This document shows, piece by piece, positions 1 to 9,203 of a stretch of DNA of 32,966 bases (positions are counted from its first letter, which is position 1; the number at the start of each line of letters is the position of its first letter). The notes beneath the pieces are model-generated. The model had not been told where the DNA came from. It was given only the letters and a program-made list of their open reading frames with translations, and searched no databases. A program made the translations under genes and the position numbers. Source of the stretch: an uncultured Acetobacteraceae bacterium (GTDB lineage: Bacteria > Pseudomonadota > Alphaproteobacteria > Acetobacterales > Acetobacteraceae); the NCBI GenBank assembly GCA_903907955.1, contig CAIVPZ010000134.1:1-32966 (forward strand), given 5' to 3'.

Positions 1-1
1 G

Positions 2-101
2 GGGGTGGCATAAGGCGCGCCCTGCGGCGAGCGTTCCTGTCCGCGGCGCCTTGCGTTGGCGGATGGCGCTTCGCTTATCCGCCCTACGATCCGAACGGCT
101 G
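2..101. repeat. direct repeat, copy 1
   Basis: About 100 bases that recur almost unchanged at 226-323. The shared part runs from GGGTGGC, through the GCGCGCCCTGCGGCGAGCG core, to ATCCGAACGGCTG. This copy includes the left arm of the palindrome at 51-147. The duplication looks recent because only a handful of positions and short indels differ. Confidence 0.7.
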
Positions 102-147
102 TCAGCAAGCGTAGGGCGGAAAAGCGAAGCGCCTTCCGCCAACGCAA
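51..147. repeat. long imperfect palindrome (REP/MITE-like)
   Basis: Two 38-base arms (51-88 and 110-147) are inverted complements with 36 of 38 positions matching, separated by 21 bases. The core of each arm reads GGCGCTTCGCTTATCCGCC or a near match. No coding sequence overlaps it. The structure is that of a dispersed palindromic repeat or small non-autonomous element; a strong cruciform or hairpin is expected. Related GGATAACCGCTTC motifs occur at 4896 and 32842. Confidence 0.75.
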
Positions 148-225
148 GCCGCAAAGTCGCTGGCCTTGATAAGTGACCCGGTGGTGCCAGCGTTCAAACC
201 GGCGGCATCAAGCCCGGTTGCCACT

Positions 226-323
226 GGGTGGCGGCATGGGGCGCGCCCTGCGGCGAGCGTTCCTGTCCGCGGCGCTTGCGTTGGCGGATGGCGCTGCGTT
301 TATCCGCCCGATCCGAACGGCTG
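226..323. repeat. direct repeat, copy 2 (partial element)
   Basis: Second copy of the 2-101 sequence. It contains the left arm of the palindrome with small indels (GCGCTGCGTTTATCCGCCC) but not the right arm, so it is a half-element. The first gene of the window starts about 260 bases further on. Confidence 0.65.
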
Positions 324-480
324 CCCAGTGCACCGCATCCGCGACGATCGCCGTCAGTTCATCGGCGCCCACATCGGCATTCGCCGCTTTGGCCTGCCCG
401 GCCGACAGTTCAAGGATGTGCGCCCGCACCGCTTCCCCGATAAGGCGCGACGGGTCGCTCTTGCGTTAATGAATGGGGTC

Positions 481-523
481 AAGGGGTCCACCGACCCCTT
501 GCGGGTCCAGGGCAGCGCCCTGG
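481..523. repeat. tandem GC-rich hairpins upstream of the DUF2272 gene
   Basis: Two perfect small inverted repeats follow each other: AAGGGGTC/GACCCCTT (481-488, 493-500) and CCAGGGC/GCCCTGG (507-513, 517-523). The second has the same core as the hairpin downstream of the ribonucleotide reductase gene at 19062-19085. It may be a transcription stop for whatever lies upstream, or a genome-wide intergenic repeat; no T-run follows. Confidence 0.5.
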
Positions 524-587
524 CCTTGCTTGCTTCCCCCGAATCCCCCGCTGTCACCGCCGGCGCGATCGTATATGTTTCCCCACC

Positions 588-1430
588 ATGTCCCCGACCC
601 AGATTCCCAGCCCCCGCCCCCGCTGGGCGGTGGTGGTGCCCGTCGCCCTGCTGGCCGCCTGCGCCGGCCCGCAAGGCGCCCGCTCCCCGGTCGACCGCCT
701 GGCCCACGTGCCCGACTTCGCCCGCAAGCCGTATGCGCCGTTCAGCCGCGCCGATGCGGTGGCGATTGCGGTGCGCGAATGGCGGCTGTTCGGCCAGCCG
801 GTGGACGACGACCCGCCCGAGACAAGGCCCGAGCCGCCGCCCGACCGGAAACCCGAAAGGATGGCGGGGCTGTGGCAGCGCGTCGGCGAATACTGGTGGA
901 CCGGCCAGGATGCCGGCCGGCCGGAAGCCAGCTGGACCGGCCGCAACGACGAGTCCGGCGCCGAGTTCTCCGCCGCGGACGACGGCAACTACGCCTGGTC
1001 GGCGGCCTTCCTGTCCTATGTCATGCGCATCGCCGGCGCCGGCACGCGGTTTCCCTATGCGCCGTCGCATTATGTCTACATCAACGCCGCCCGGCAGGTA
1101 TCGCTGGGTGAGACGCGGAGCTGGGCGGTGGCGGCCGAAGCGCCGGACGCCTATGCGCCGCGGCTCGGCGACCTGATCTGCGCCGGGCGCGGCTGGGCAA
1201 AGCGGCTACGCTTCCAGGACCTGCCGACCGACAAATCCTTCCCGTCGCATTGCGCCATCGTGGTGGCGACCGGCCAGGAACTCAGCATCATCGGCGGCAA
1301 TGTGGACGATGCGGTCACGCTCACCCACGTGCCCACCACGGCGGACGGCCGGCTGGCCCCATCGGGCGGCCCGCCGGTGGACACCCGCTATCCGTGGTTC
1401 GTCGTGCTGCGGGTGCAGTACGACTACTGA
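588..1430 (+). CDS. DUF2272 domain-containing lipoprotein
   Basis: A 280-residue protein. The N-terminus has a hydrophobic stretch (residues 13-24) ending in a lipobox LLAAC with Cys25 as the probable lipidation site, so it should be an anchored envelope lipoprotein. The body matches my recollection of DUF2272: an aromatic-rich block around NYAWSAAFLSYVMRIAG (about residues 143-159), followed by PSHYVYI and a C-terminal GHVAIV-like segment (SHCAIVVAT). Such domains resemble NlpC/P60-like amidase folds, but the function is not established and I do not assign one. The reading frame overlaps by 7 bases, tail to tail, with the DUF4424 gene on the other strand. The ATG at 588 was chosen because it gives a correctly placed lipobox. 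Confidence 0.85.
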   Translation: MSPTQIPSPRPRWAVVVPVALLAACAGPQGARSPVDRLAHVPDFARKPYAPFSRADAVAIAVREWRLFGQPVDDDPPETRPEPPPDRKPERMAGLWQRVGEYWWTGQDAGRPEASWTGRNDESGAEFSAADDGNYAWSAAFLSYVMRIAGAGTRFPYAPSHYVYINAARQVSLGETRSWAVAAEAPDAYAPRLGDLICAGRGWAKRLRFQDLPTDKSFPSHCAIVVATGQELSIIGGNVDDAVTLTHVPTTADGRLAPSGGPPVDTRYPWFVVLRVQYDY

Positions 1431-2536
1431 CCGTCGGGGATGATGAGCACCCGCAGGTCCTGCGCCGGCACGTAGTCGCGCACCGTCGCCTCGAAGCGCA
1501 TCGGCGCGGTGCGCCGCAACGGCAGGTCGGTGCACAGCGACAGCACCCGCGCCGCGCCCTCCCCGCCAGCGCCGGTGGCCACATGGCCGCCCGCCAGCAC
1601 CAGATGAAAAGTGCCGATGGGGCCGCGCCAGTTGGTCGCGGTGCGCAGGATGTAGCCGAGCACGTAGGCGGTGACATAGGCGTCGGACGCCCCGGCCGGC
1701 CCGCGCGCCTGCAGCTTCTGCCGGTAGACCGCCCGCATCGCCCGGTCGGTCGGGCCGTCGATGCAGTAGGCGCCCGCCAGATCGTCGTCGAGGCTGCCAT
1801 GCCAGGTGCCGGCCGGCACGTCGGCGCGGCCGGGATCGCCCTGCCTGGTGGCGCCGACCAGTTGCGCGCCCAGAATGGGCCGGTAGCTGTGCTCCAGCAC
1901 GGTCACGCCGGGGCGGAAGGTCTGCATCCAGTGGAAGGTGATCCGGGTGGTCCACAGCGTCTCGTAGCCGTCCGCCTCCTGCCGCAGCGCCCCGAGTTCC
2001 GCCAGCGCGTGGCGGGTCGGCGCATCCAGGTCCCAGCCGCCATTCGGCCCGGCCCGCCCGGCAGGGTCCGATGGCAGATCGAACCAGCGCGGCCGCAGCA
2101 CCAGCGACGGACCGGCGATCCGGCGCAGCGCCGCCGCGATGTCGCGCCCGTCCGGCAACACGGCGCGGATTTCCGCCTCGGGCGCCACCGCCTGCCCGTC
2201 CGCCCACACGCGGAAGCCGATGAAGTTGGCATCCAGCGGCGGTATGACATCAAGGTTATGGGCGGTGCTGGTCTCCATGCCGCCCGGCGTTTCCTTCGGC
2301 AGTTCGGGCAGCGGAAACGCCACAAGCAGCGTCACCGGCGCGCCGGTGTCGTTGCGCATTTCGTAGCGCACCCGCACCTCCAGCGGCGACAGCGTCAGGT
2401 CTTCCCGCTGCATGGCGATGCGGTCGGTCTTCACCAGCACCAGCCCGCCGGCCGCCAGTTCGGACGCCGAGTCGTTGGCCGCGGCCGGGGCGGCCAGGGG
2501 GAGCGAAACCGCCAGCACCGAGGCGAAACGGCGCAC
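1424..2536 (-). CDS. exported DUF4424 domain-containing protein
   Basis: The GTG at 2536 gives a 370-residue product beginning MRRFASVLAVSLPLAAPAAA, a standard signal peptide with an Ala-x-Ala cleavage site. An in-frame ATG at 2581 would overlap the rhodanese gene by 37 bases and bury the signal sequence, so GTG is preferred; it lies 8 bases after the rhodanese stop codon. The mature part resembles DUF4424: an early beta-rich block about interacting with LSPLEVRVRYEMRN and repeated aromatic/Trp-containing strands, with no catalytic motif I recognise. A periplasmic or secreted location is likely. It probably shares a transcript with the rhodanese gene. Function unknown. Confidence 0.8.
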   Translation of the reverse strand: MRRFASVLAVSLPLAAPAAANDSASELAAGGLVLVKTDRIAMQREDLTLSPLEVRVRYEMRNDTGAPVTLLVAFPLPELPKETPGGMETSTAHNLDVIPPLDANFIGFRVWADGQAVAPEAEIRAVLPDGRDIAAALRRIAGPSLVLRPRWFDLPSDPAGRAGPNGGWDLDAPTRHALAELGALRQEADGYETLWTTRITFHWMQTFRPGVTVLEHSYRPILGAQLVGATRQGDPGRADVPAGTWHGSLDDDLAGAYCIDGPTDRAMRAVYRQKLQARGPAGASDAYVTAYVLGYILRTATNWRGPIGTFHLVLAGGHVATGAGGEGAARVLSLCTDLPLRRTAPMRFEATVRDYVPAQDLRVLIIPDGQ

Positions 2537-2544
2537 CGCCGGCC

Positions 2545-2955
2545 CTATTTCTGCCGCCAGGGCAGCCCGTCGGCCTTCCACCCCGAAGCCGCGCCGCGGT
2601 GCCCTTCGCGGTCAAGCTGGCCCTCGAAGCCGTCGGCGACGTTGTAGACATGCTGGAACCCAACCGCATACGCCGCGCGCGCGGCCGACAGGCTGCGCAC
2701 GCCGCTGCGGCAGATGAAATACACATGATGCCGCGGCTCCACCCCGGCGCGGCGGAGATGATCGGTGAAGGCGCCGTTCACCTGCATGCTGGGATAGACC
2801 TGCCAGGGGATCAGCACCGGCTCCTGCCGCACCGCCGTCAGGTCCGGGATGCCGACGAAATTCCATTCGGCATCGGTTCGCACATCGACAAGCCGGGCCT
2901 GCGGATTGGTCTGCAATGCCTCCCATACCTGGCGCGGGTGAATGTTCTCGACCAT
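2545..2955 (-). CDS. single-domain rhodanese-like sulfurtransferase
   Basis: A 136-residue single rhodanese domain. The active-site loop is CRSGVRS with the catalytic Cys82, the residue that carries the persulfide in this family; the CH2-A-like strand LVDVRTDAEW is at residues 22-31. The ATG at 2955 is preferred over the one at 2991 because GGAGAAGGG sits just upstream at the right distance. There is no signal peptide, so it should be cytoplasmic. It is head to head with a cysteine synthase gene (82 bases between starts), so both may serve sulfur assimilation or trafficking; the substrate cannot be read from the sequence. Confidence 0.9.
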   Translation of the reverse strand: MVENIHPRQVWEALQTNPQARLVDVRTDAEWNFVGIPDLTAVRQEPVLIPWQVYPSMQVNGAFTDHLRRAGVEPRHHVYFICRSGVRSLSAARAAYAVGFQHVYNVADGFEGQLDREGHRGAASGWKADGLPWRQK

Positions 2956-3037
2956 CGGCCCTTCTCCGCTGATGATGCCGGGCCATCGCATGTCGCCGTC
3001 ATGCGTTCAACCCCGGGGGAAGCAGACCGGAACCGCC

Positions 3038-4051
3038 ATGGTACCCAAACCCAACATGACCGTTGCACCGCCGGTAGCAAATCACGTCGCCGCCGCCGTC
3101 GGCAACACGCCGCTGATCCGCCTGCGCCGCGCCAGCGCCGCAACCGGCTGCACCATCCTCGGCAAGGCCGAGTTCATGAACCCGGGCGGCTCGGTGAAGG
3201 ACCGCGCCGCGCTCGCCATCCTCGCCGACGCGGCGGAGCGCGGCGTGCTCAAGCGCGGCGGCACGGTGGTGGAAGGCACCGCGGGCAATACCGGTATCGG
3301 GCTGACGCTGATGGGCAACGCGATCGGCTACCGCACCATCATCGTCATGCCGGAAACCCAGTCGCGCGAGAAAATCGACTTCCTGCGCATGATCGGCGCC
3401 GACCTGCGGCTGGTGCCGGCGGCGCCGTTCCGCGACCCCGGCAACTATGTGCATGTCTCGCGCCGGCTGGCCGCGGAAATCGGCGCGGTCTGGGCCAACC
3501 AGTTCGACAACCTCGCCAATCGCGAGGGGCACCGGCTGACCACCGGGCCGGAGATCTGGCACCAGACCAGCGGACGGGTCGATGCCTTCACCTGTGCCTG
3601 CGGCACCGGCGGCACGCTCGCCGGGGTGGCGATGGCCCTGAAACAGCGCAACCCCGCCATTCGCATCGTGCTGGCCGACCCCGAGGGCAGCGCGCTGTAT
3701 GGCTGGGTGACCGCCAAGGACCTGACCGTGGCCGGAAGCTCGATCACCGAAGGGATCGGCCAGTCACGCGTGCCGGACAATCTGGCGGACGCGCCGATCG
3801 ACGACGCCGAGCGAATCCCCGACGCGGAGGCGCTGGAGCAGGTGTTTTCCCTGCTGATCGACGAGGGTCTGTCGGTCGGCGGCTCCTCGGGCATCAACGT
3901 GGCAGCGGCGATCCGGGTGGCGCGCAAGCTCGGCCCGGGGCACCAGGTGGTGACGGTGCTGTGCGACAGCGGCAGCCGTTACCAAAGCAAGCTGTTCAAC
4001 CCCGCATTCCTGCGCGAAAAGGGGCTGCCGACGCCGCCCTGGATAGGGTGA
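3038..4051 (+). CDS. cysK: cysteine synthase (O-acetylserine sulfhydrylase family)
   Basis: A 337-residue PLP-dependent fold-type II enzyme. It shows the PLP lysine (Lys54) in PGGSVKDRAA, the substrate-binding loop EGTAGNTGIGL, and the phosphate-binding glycine loop GTGGTLAG. A late Ser/Gly segment, GGSSGINVAAA, completes the active site. The expected reaction is O-acetyl-L-serine plus sulfide to L-cysteine plus acetate. The family also contains cystathionine beta-synthase-like and O-phosphoserine variants, so the exact donor is an inference. ATG 3038 was chosen; ATG 3056 is possible and would remove six residues. It is divergent from the rhodanese gene, and the two probably share a promoter region at 2956-3037. 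Confidence 0.9.
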   Translation: MVPKPNMTVAPPVANHVAAAVGNTPLIRLRRASAATGCTILGKAEFMNPGGSVKDRAALAILADAAERGVLKRGGTVVEGTAGNTGIGLTLMGNAIGYRTIIVMPETQSREKIDFLRMIGADLRLVPAAPFRDPGNYVHVSRRLAAEIGAVWANQFDNLANREGHRLTTGPEIWHQTSGRVDAFTCACGTGGTLAGVAMALKQRNPAIRIVLADPEGSALYGWVTAKDLTVAGSSITEGIGQSRVPDNLADAPIDDAERIPDAEALEQVFSLLIDEGLSVGGSSGINVAAAIRVARKLGPGHQVVTVLCDSGSRYQSKLFNPAFLREKGLPTPPWIG

Positions 4052-4106
4052 TGCGCCGCAGCGGCCTCGCCGTCGGCAGCGCGCGGTGTTCCGGGGAGGG
4101 GTTGGG

Positions 4107-4883
4107 ATGGTTCTCGATTGGTTGCATGACCTCAGTCTGTTGGCCCTCTATCCCGCCACGATCATCCTGATCGCCGGTGCCGCCGAACTTGGCAACCGGA
4201 TCGGCCTGCGGTTTCGTGGCACGGAAAACGGCGGATCGGATATCAGCACATTGTCAGGTGCCGCGCTCGGCCTGCTGGCGCTGCTGCTCGCGTTCAGCTT
4301 CTCCATCGCGCTGTCGCGCTATGAAACGCGCCGGACCATGGTGCTGGAGGAGGCGAATGCCATCGGCAGCACGGCGAATTTCGCCCTGATGCTGCCGCAG
4401 GCGGCACAGGCGCCGATCCTGGGCCTGCTGCGCGACTATACCGCGGTCCGCATCGGGCTTGGCGTTCCCTTCGACCCGCCCAAACAGGACCGCGACATTG
4501 CCCGGTCGCTGGAACTGCAGACCCTGCTGTGGCAGCAGGCGGCAGCGGTGACCGCGGCGGCGCCGCAATCGCTGCCCGCCTACCGCTTCGTTGCCTCGCT
4601 GAATGAAATGAACAACATCCACGAGCGGCGGCTCACCGCGCTGCGCTACCATGTGCCGTCCGCGGTCATGTTCATGCTGATCGGCGTCGCAATGGTGGCG
4701 ATGGGGTTCACCGGCTACCAGGCCGGCGTCGCCGGAACCCGGCGACCGCAGGCAACGCTCATCATGTCGCTGACCGTCGCCGTGGTGATCATGCTGGTGG
4801 TCGATCTCGACCGGCCGGCGCGCGGGCTGATCGAGGTGCCGGTTGCGCCGCTGATCGATGCGGCGCAGGGGATGGCGAAGTAG
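4107..4883 (+). CDS. DUF4239 / bestrophin-like membrane protein
   Basis: A 258-residue inner-membrane protein starting at ATG 4107, with GGGGAGGGG five bases upstream (an in-frame ATG at 4086 lacks this). It has two hydrophobic helices near the N-terminus (about residues 9-27 and 50-68) and two near the C-terminus (about 180-200 and 208-228). A soluble central region carries SRYETRRTMVLEEANAIGS. The tail DLDRPARGLIEV is the signature I associate with the DUF4239/bestrophin-like group. Any anion-channel role is only by analogy to the family name. It follows cysK by 55 bases on the same strand and could be cotranscribed. Confidence 0.75.
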   Translation: MVLDWLHDLSLLALYPATIILIAGAAELGNRIGLRFRGTENGGSDISTLSGAALGLLALLLAFSFSIALSRYETRRTMVLEEANAIGSTANFALMLPQAAQAPILGLLRDYTAVRIGLGVPFDPPKQDRDIARSLELQTLLWQQAAAVTAAAPQSLPAYRFVASLNEMNNIHERRLTALRYHVPSAVMFMLIGVAMVAMGFTGYQAGVAGTRRPQATLIMSLTVAVVIMLVVDLDRPARGLIEVPVAPLIDAAQGMAK

Positions 4884-4895
4884 GCACCTGCGGCT

Positions 4896-4918
4896 GGATA
4901 ACCGCTTCGCCTATCGGG
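4896..4918. repeat. short palindromic repeat fragment
   Basis: GGATAACCGCTTC followed by GCCTATCGGG, an imperfect palindrome (GATA...TATC) in the convergent gap between the DUF4239 gene and the RND permease gene. The same 13 bases recur at 32842-32854 beside the transposase end, and the palindrome at 51-147 has a related core. Confidence 0.45.
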
Positions 4919-4976
4919 TCGCCCCGGCGTGAAGGTGCCGTTCCATCCGACGCCGGCGCTCTCCTCTGGCCTTGCT

Positions 4977-7900
4977 TTACTCCGCTGCCCCGGCCGCCGG
5001 CGCCCGGCGCCGCTTCACCCGCTCGCGCACCGCCTGGAACACCACATACAGCATCGGAATAACGAAAATCCCCAGCGTGCTGGCGGCGATCATGCCGGCG
5101 AACACCGGGGTGCCGACATTGCGCCGGGCCAGCATGCTCGGCCCCTCGGCGATCACCAGCGGCAGCAGGCCCAGGATGAACGCGAAGCTGGTCATCATCA
5201 CCGGCCGGAACCGCAACCGTGCGCCCTGGGCAGCAGCCTCCAGCAGCGGCACCCCGCGCTCGCGCTCCTCCTTGGCGAACTCGACGATCAGAATGCCGTT
5301 CTTCGCCGCCAGGCCGATCAGCACCACCATGCCGATCTGGCCATAGAGGTCGAGCGTCAACCCGCCCAGCACGACGCCCGCGAAGCTGCCGACAATGCCG
5401 ACCATGACCGACAGCAGCACCGGCACGGGAATGGTCCAGCTCTCGTACTGCGCCACCAGGAACAGGTAGGCGAACAGCACCGCGAAGGCGAGAATAGCGC
5501 CGGTCTTGCCGCTGGCGCGCTGCTCCTGGAACGCCGTGTCGGTCCAGATGCCGCGATAGCCGGGCGGCAGCGTGCGCGCCGCCACCGCTTCCATCGCCGT
5601 CAGGCTGGCGCCGCTCGACACCCCCGGCGCGGCGCCGCCCTGCACCGTCACCGCGCGCAGGTTGTTGTAGCGGATGACCGCCTGCGGCCCCTCGACGATG
5701 CGCACCTCAACCAGGCTGCGCAGCGGCACCATCTTGCCGGAGTTGCTGCGCACGTTGATGCGGTAGATGTCATCGACGGCGTTGCGGTCGGTCTGCTCGG
5801 CCTGCACCTGCACCTGCCACGTGCGGCCGAACAGGTTGATGTCGTTGACATAGGCACCGCCCAGGCTGGTGCCGAGCGCCTGGAACACCGCCGAGAGCGG
5901 CACCCCCAGCACCTGCACCTTGTCGCGGTCGATATCGAGATACACCGACGGGCTGTTCGCCGAGTAGGTGCTGAACACCCGCGACAATTGCGGGTCCTGG
6001 TTGGCCGCCACGCTCAGCCCGCGCAACACCGCGGCCAGCGCCTTGGGGTCGCCGGCGCGCACGTCCTGCACGACGTAGGTGAAGCCGCCGCCGGTGCCCA
6101 GGCCGATGATCGGCGGCGGCGCCAGCGGCAGCGCAAGGCCACCCGGCACACCGCGGAACTGGCCGGCCAGCCGCCGGTACACCTGCTCCGCCCCGAGGGC
6201 CGGGTAGGTCCGGTGTTCGAAGTCCTTCATCGACACCACGATGAAGGCGGCGTTGGACTGGTTGTAGTTGTCGATGAAGTTCAGCCCGATGGTGCTCGAC
6301 ACGTCCTCGATCGCCGGGTCCTTGGCCAGGATGGCCTCGATCTTGCCGACAAACTCGGCGGTCCGGCCCACGCTGGCACCGTCCGGCAACTGCACGATGA
6401 CGAAGAATGCGCCCTGGTCGTCCTGCGGCAGGAAGCCGGTGGGCGTGAGCTTCGACAGCCCGCCGGCGGCGAACACGCACCCGCCGATCACCAGCAGGCT
6501 GATCGCCGACACCCGCACCAGCCGCGCCACCGCATCGCCATAGGCGTCACGCACCCGGTCGATGAAGCGCATGACGATGCCGATGATGCCCCGCCGCGGC
6601 CCGTGATGCCGCTTCAGCAGCACCCCGCACAGCGCCGGCGACAGCGTCAGCGCGTTGATCGCCGAAATGAACATGGCCACCGCGACGGTCACCGCGAACT
6701 GGCGGAACAATTCGCCGGAAATGCCGGGGATGAACGCCACCGGCACGAACACGCTGAGCAGCACCAGCGTAATGGCGATGATCGGCGCGGTAATCTGGCC
6801 CATCGCCTTCTTGGTCGCATCCGCCACCGACAGTTCGGGATGCGTCTCCATCATGTGCTCGACGTTTTCGACCACCACGATGGCGTCATCCACCACGATG
6901 CCGATCGCCAGCACCACGGCCAGCAGCGACACCGAGTTGGCGGAATAGCCGATGGCGTTCAGCACGATGAAGGCGCCGACCAGGCTGACCGGAACGGCGA
7001 TGGTGGGGATCAGCGTGGCGCGCCAGCTTCCCAGGAACAGGAACACCACCAGCACCACCAGCACGAACGCCTCGATCAGCGTTTTCTGTACCTCGTGGAT
7101 GGTCGCGCGCACGAAGGTGGTCGGGTCGTAGGTTACCTTCCAGGCCAGATCGTCGGGGAAGGTCTTCTGCTGGTCGGCCAGCAACTGCTTCACCGCATCC
7201 AGCGTGGTCAGCGCGTTGGCACCGGGCGACTGGTAGATGGCGATCAGCGCGGCCGGCTTGCCGTTGAACTGGGTGGCACGGTCGAGGTTCTGTGCCCCCA
7301 GTTCAAGCCGCGCCACGTCGCCCAGCCGCAGCACCGAGCCGTCCGGGTTGGTGCGCAGGATGATCTGCGCGAATTCCTCGGGCGAGGTCAGCCGCCCCTT
7401 GGTCTGGATGTTGAGCTGAAACTGCTGGTCGTCGGAGACCGGCCGGGCGCCGATGCGGCCGACCGCGGCCTGGGCGTTCTGGCTCTGGATCGCCTTCACG
7501 ATGTCGTCGGTGGTCAGGTTGAGGCCGGTCAGCCGGTCGGTCTGCACCCACACCCGCATGGAGTAATCCTGCGGCCCGAACATGTTTGCATCGCCGACGC
7601 CGGGGGTGCTGCGGATCTGGTCCAGCAGGTTGATGGTGACGTAGTTGCTGATGAACAGCGGGTCGTAGCTGCCCTTCGGCGAATAGACCGCCACCACGCC
7701 GAGCAGCGCGGAGGATTTCTTCTTCACCGTCACGCCCTGCTGGCGCACCTCCGACGGCAGCTTGGCCAGCGCCACCTGCACCCGGTTGTTGACGTTGACG
7801 GTGTTGATGTCGGGGTCGGTGCCCAGTTCGAACGACAGCAGCAGCGAGTAGCTGCCGTCATTGCCGCTGACGCTTTTCATGTACATCAGCTTGTCGACGC

Positions 7901-8114
7901 CGACGATCTGCGCCTCGATCGGCTGCGCGACGGTGGCTTCCACCACCGCCGAGGAGGCACCGGGATACATCGTGCTGACCTGCACCTGCGGCGGCACGAT
8001 ATCGGGATACTGCGCGATCGGGATGACCATCAGCGACAGCAACCCGGCGATGGTCATGACGATGGAGATCACCGCGGCGAGCCGCGGCCGATCGACGAAG
8101 ATCGAGGAGAGCAT
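4977..8114 (-). CDS. RND multidrug efflux permease, HAE1 family (AcrB/MexB-like)
   Basis: A 1045-residue inner-membrane proton/drug antiporter, the normal length for HAE1 permeases. The proton-relay aspartates are present in helix 4 (Asp409-Asp410, in [18 protein letters not shown]), and the helix 10 lysine is present in [17 protein letters not shown] hydrophobic first helix (residues 12-34) is followed by the large periplasmic porter loop, and the duplicated second half repeats this pattern. The start is 3 bases downstream of the adaptor gene stop, so the two form an operon. No outer-membrane factor is adjacent, so the pump must use a TolC-like channel encoded elsewhere. Substrates cannot be predicted. 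Confidence 0.95.
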   Translation of the reverse strand: MLSSIFVDRPRLAAVISIVMTIAGLLSLMVIPIAQYPDIVPPQVQVSTMYPGASSAVVEATVAQPIEAQIVGVDKLMYMKSVSGNDGSYSLLLSFELGTDPDINTVNVNNRVQVALAKLPSEVRQQGVTVKKKSSALLGVVAVYSPKGSYDPLFISNYVTINLLDQIRSTPGVGDANMFGPQDYSMRVWVQTDRLTGLNLTTDDIVKAIQSQNAQAAVGRIGARPVSDDQQFQLNIQTKGRLTSPEEFAQIILRTNPDGSVLRLGDVARLELGAQNLDRATQFNGKPAALIAIYQSPGANALTTLDAVKQLLADQQKTFPDDLAWKVTYDPTTFVRATIHEVQKTLIEAFVLVVLVVFLFLGSWRATLIPTIAVPVSLVGAFIVLNAIGYSANSVSLLAVVLAIGIVVDDAIVVVENVEHMMETHPELSVADATKKAMGQITAPIIAITLVLLSVFVPVAFIPGISGELFRQFAVTVAVAMFISAINALTLSPALCGVLLKRHHGPRRGIIGIVMRFIDRVRDAYGDAVARLVRVSAISLLVIGGCVFAAGGLSKLTPTGFLPQDDQGAFFVIVQLPDGASVGRTAEFVGKIEAILAKDPAIEDVSSTIGLNFIDNYNQSNAAFIVVSMKDFEHRTYPALGAEQVYRRLAGQFRGVPGGLALPLAPPPIIGLGTGGGFTYVVQDVRAGDPKALAAVLRGLSVAANQDPQLSRVFSTYSANSPSVYLDIDRDKVQVLGVPLSAVFQALGTSLGGAYVNDINLFGRTWQVQVQAEQTDRNAVDDIYRINVRSNSGKMVPLRSLVEVRIVEGPQAVIRYNNLRAVTVQGGAAPGVSSGASLTAMEAVAARTLPPGYRGIWTDTAFQEQRASGKTGAILAFAVLFAYLFLVAQYESWTIPVPVLLSVMVGIVGSFAGVVLGGLTLDLYGQIGMVVLIGLAAKNGILIVEFAKEERERGVPLLEAAAQGARLRFRPVMMTSFAFILGLLPLVIAEGPSMLARRNVGTPVFAGMIAASTLGIFVIPMLYVVFQAVRERVKRRRAPAAGAAE

Positions 8115-8117
8115 GGC

Positions 8118-9203
8118 TCAGTTCCCCTTGGCGGGGGTGGCCAGCACCGGCGCGCCCGGGCGCAGCGTGGAGATGCCGTCCAAAATCACCGCATCGCCCT
8201 CCGCCAGCCCCTCGCGGATGGCGATGCCGCGGCCGATCTGCTCGCCCATCTGCACCCGCCGCACCACCGCATGGCCACCCTCGGCCACGAACACGTAGGC
8301 ACCCTGCTGGTCGAGCATCACCGCCGCCTGCGGAATGACCAGCGTCTCGGCGGCATGCTCGCCCTCGACGCGCAGCCGCACGAACTGCCCGTCCACCAGC
8401 AGCCCCTTCGGGTTCGGCACGGTGGCGCGCACCAGCACGGTGTCGGTGGACCGGTCCACCGTCACGTTGACGAAGTTGATGCGGCCCGGCTCGGGATAGG
8501 TCGTCCCGTCGGCGAGGCGCACCCGCACCAGCAGGCCGGTGGTGTCTCGCTGCGTGCCGCGTTCCACCTGCAGAAACACGCGCTGGCTGACCGGAAACGT
8601 CACGTACATCGGGTCCTGGCTGACGATGGTGGTCAGGGTGCCGGTCTGGGGCGTGACCAGGTTGCCCTTGGTGATGCTGCTGCGCCCGATGCGCCCGACA
8701 ATTGGAGCGGTAATGAGCGTGTAGCTGAGGTTGATGGCGGCGGTCTGCAGCGCCGCCTCCGCCTCGATCACCTGGCCCTGGGCACTCTGTTCCTGGGCGA
8801 CCCGCTCGTCGCGGATGGCGACCGATACCGCGCTGGTCTTCACCAGTTCCTCGGCACGCCGGCGCTGCAGACCTGCATTTGTCAGTTTCGCCTGCGCCTG
8901 CGCCAGGGTGCCGCGCGCCTGCAACAGCGCGGCCTGGAATGGCGCGGGGTCGATCACGAACAGCCGGTCGCCCTCATTGACCGTGCTGCCCTCGGTGAAG
9001 TCCACCGACAGCAGGTAGCCGCTCACCCGCGCCTGCACATCGACTTTCTGCATCGCCTCGACCCGGCCGACGAACTCGACTCCCTGGCTCACCGGCTGCT
9101 TCGTGGCCGGGACCACGCCCACCGGCACCGCCGGCGGCGCCGGCTGGGCCAGAACCGCGACCGGAGCGAGCAACAGGGCGGCAATCAGGGCATGGCGGCG
9201 CAT
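8118..9203 (-). CDS. RND efflux periplasmic adaptor (membrane fusion protein)
   Basis: A 361-residue protein with an N-terminal signal peptide (MRRHALIAALLLAPVAVLAQ). A lipoyl-type half-motif (VQARVSGYLLSVDFTEGSTV) is followed by an alpha-helical hairpin at about residues 95-150. The matching lipoyl half is LITAPIVGRIGRSSITKGNLV, after which come a beta-barrel and membrane-proximal domain. No lipobox Cys is seen at the cleavage site, so this adaptor is probably soluble or anchored by its signal. The ATG at 9203 has GGGAG upstream. It is the first gene of the pump operon; the 116-base gap to 9320 should hold the promoter, but no local regulator gene is present. Confidence 0.92.
   Translation of the reverse strand: MRRHALIAALLLAPVAVLAQPAPPAVPVGVVPATKQPVSQGVEFVGRVEAMQKVDVQARVSGYLLSVDFTEGSTVNEGDRLFVIDPAPFQAALLQARGTLAQAQAKLTNAGLQRRRAEELVKTSAVSVAIRDERVAQEQSAQGQVIEAEAALQTAAINLSYTLITAPIVGRIGRSSITKGNLVTPQTGTLTTIVSQDPMYVTFPVSQRVFLQVERGTQRDTTGLLVRVRLADGTTYPEPGRINFVNVTVDRSTDTVLVRATVPNPKGLLVDGQFVRLRVEGEHAAETLVIPQAAVMLDQQGAYVFVAEGGHAVVRRVQMGEQIGRGIAIREGLAEGDAVILDGISTLRPGAPVLATPAKGN

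Noticed and set aside
166-1176. An open frame across the repeats and the DUF2272 gene
   Set aside because: Pro/Arg-rich without family features and out of frame with the lipoprotein, which has a lipobox and recognisable domain.
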